A DNA stretch of 64,000 nucleotides, taken from Salinibacillus kushneri. Its GTDB lineage: Bacteria; Bacillota; Bacilli; Bacillales; Alkalibacillaceae. The stretch spans positions 186,001 to 250,000 of the forward strand of contig NZ_FOHJ01000003.1 of NCBI RefSeq assembly GCF_900111405.1, in the 5' to 3' direction. Shown here one piece after another: positions 63,426-64,000 of this stretch. Made by a program: the position numbers and the translations under genes. A model generated the notes under the pieces. That model was not told the origin of the DNA, ran no database searches, and saw only the letters and a program-made list of their open reading frames with translations. The stretch's first letter is position 1, and each line of letters opens with the position of its first letter.

Positions 63426-64000
63426 AATCACGAAACCAGGTTTATTCTCTTCCGTTCAGGATATAGGGAGGTATGGATACCAAAAATATGGAGTTAGTGT
63501 AAGTGGAGCGATGGATTCGATTTCCCATCGTCTGGCCAATTTATTAGTAGGAAATGATGAGTATCAGTCCACAATCGAATGCACGATGGCAGGTCCGGAA
63601 ATGGAGTTTCACCAAGACTGTCTTCTATCCATTTGCGGAGGTGACTTCAACCCGACTATCAATAAACAATCAGTGGGAATGTGGCGACCAGTCTGGGTAA
63701 AAAAGGGGAGTGTTTTGCGATTTGGCCAGTCTATAGAAGGCTGTCGAGCCTATTTAGCTGTATCAGGTGGCTTTGATGTCCCGAAGGTTTTGGGTAGTCG
63801 GTCTACTTTTATGAGGGCCAAGATGGGAGGTTTTCAAGGCAGGGCGTTAAAAAAAGGAGATCAATTAAAAACAGGCCGGGCCAGTGCTGTAGCCGAACAA
63901 ATTCAACGACTGGCAGGCAAAAAAGATGGGCCTATCGTTTCGTTTCATGAGACCAATTGGTTTGTCAGACCACCTTATTCATCAAGATTTAAACGGAAAC
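63418..64000 (+). CDS. pxpC: 5-oxoprolinase subunit C (KipA-like), cut by the window end
   Basis: Reads MIKITKPGLFSSVQDIGR and GVSVSGAMDSISHRLANLL, then YLAVSGGFDVPKVLGSRSTF, all typical of the PxpC/KipA biotin-dependent-carboxylase-like family. ATG 63418 lies within the pxpB end. About 194 codons are present; the remainder lies beyond base 64000. Confidence 0.92.
   Translation, partial: MIKITKPGLFSSVQDIGRYGYQKYGVSVSGAMDSISHRLANLLVGNDEYQSTIECTMAGPEMEFHQDCLLSICGGDFNPTINKQSVGMWRPVWVKKGSVLRFGQSIEGCRAYLAVSGGFDVPKVLGSRSTFMRAKMGGFQGRALKKGDQLKTGRASAVAEQIQRLAGKKDGPIVSFHETNWFVRPPYSSRFKRK

Overview
The window looks like chromosome from a low-GC, moderately halophilic, endospore-forming member of the Bacillaceae (Oceanobacillus/Virgibacillus-like; the genus is inference). 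Support: complete ectABC for ectoine synthesis, an OpuC-type compatible-solute ABC importer, a BCCT carrier and ectoine-degradation genes show life at changing salinity. A SspH-type spore protein and the DUF1657/DUF421/DUF4363 group point to sporulation. AT-rich DNA, strong Shine-Dalgarno sequences and frequent TTG/GTG starts fit Bacillaceae.

Layout. 0-1.3 kb: two small cassette-like genes (GNAT acetyltransferase, membrane peptide) bordered by a recurring AACTAACG motif. 1.3-4.5 kb: a TRAP-TAXI importer whose binding protein appears circularly permuted. 4.8-8.4 kb: gnd, a cyclase-family hydrolase and zwf. 8.6-14.4 kb: two ABC exporter pairs around a BASS-family transporter. 14.6-15.1 kb: remnant of a xylose-binding protein. 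15.4-17.7 kb: ectABC on the minus strand. 18.2-25.3 kb: an OpuC-type importer operon, then a membrane sensor kinase and a sigma-54-dependent response regulator; a near-consensus -24/-12 promoter and two tandem palindromes precede the importer. 25.4-34.3 kb: MFS transporter, topB, purU (frameshifted), a helical-repeat protein, menA-like gene and a MATE exporter. 34.4-37.7 kb: eutB-eutC-eutD(doeA) for (hydroxy)ectoine catabolism. 37.7-47.7 kb: CarD-type regulator, FAH-family enzyme, OppA-type lipoprotein, an amidase with a nonsense codon, helD, a BCCT carrier with a long structured leader, and a YckD-like secreted protein. 47.7-54.9 kb: sspH, threonine aldolase, a second nonsense-interrupted amidase, an MFS exporter, cysK, and ypmS/ypmR-like genes. 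55-64 kb: a dispersed repeat, a regularly spaced palindrome array, a truncated FtsZ-like protein, csp, a thioredoxin-reductase-like enzyme, DUF1657/DUF4363/DUF421 genes, a Rieske-FAD oxidoreductase, a CPBP protease, and pxpB-pxpC (cut by the window end).

How it fits together. The centre of the window is largely an osmolyte region: ectoine is made (ectABC), compatible solutes are imported (OpuC-type ABC, BCCT) and ectoine can be taken apart (eutBCD). A sigma-54 switch next to the importer suggests that uptake may be induced for a nutritional reason and not only by salt.

Most notable observations: (1) the circularly permuted TAXI binding protein; (2) an FtsZ-like protein that keeps the T7 catalytic loop but lacks the GTP-binding half; (3) the sigma-54 promoter, palindromes and two-component pair around the importer; (4) a palindrome array with 51-52 bp period and no cas genes. 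Three genes (purU and two amidases) carry single lesions that may be real decay or sequence errors. No tRNA, rRNA, intact insertion sequence or phage gene was recognised.
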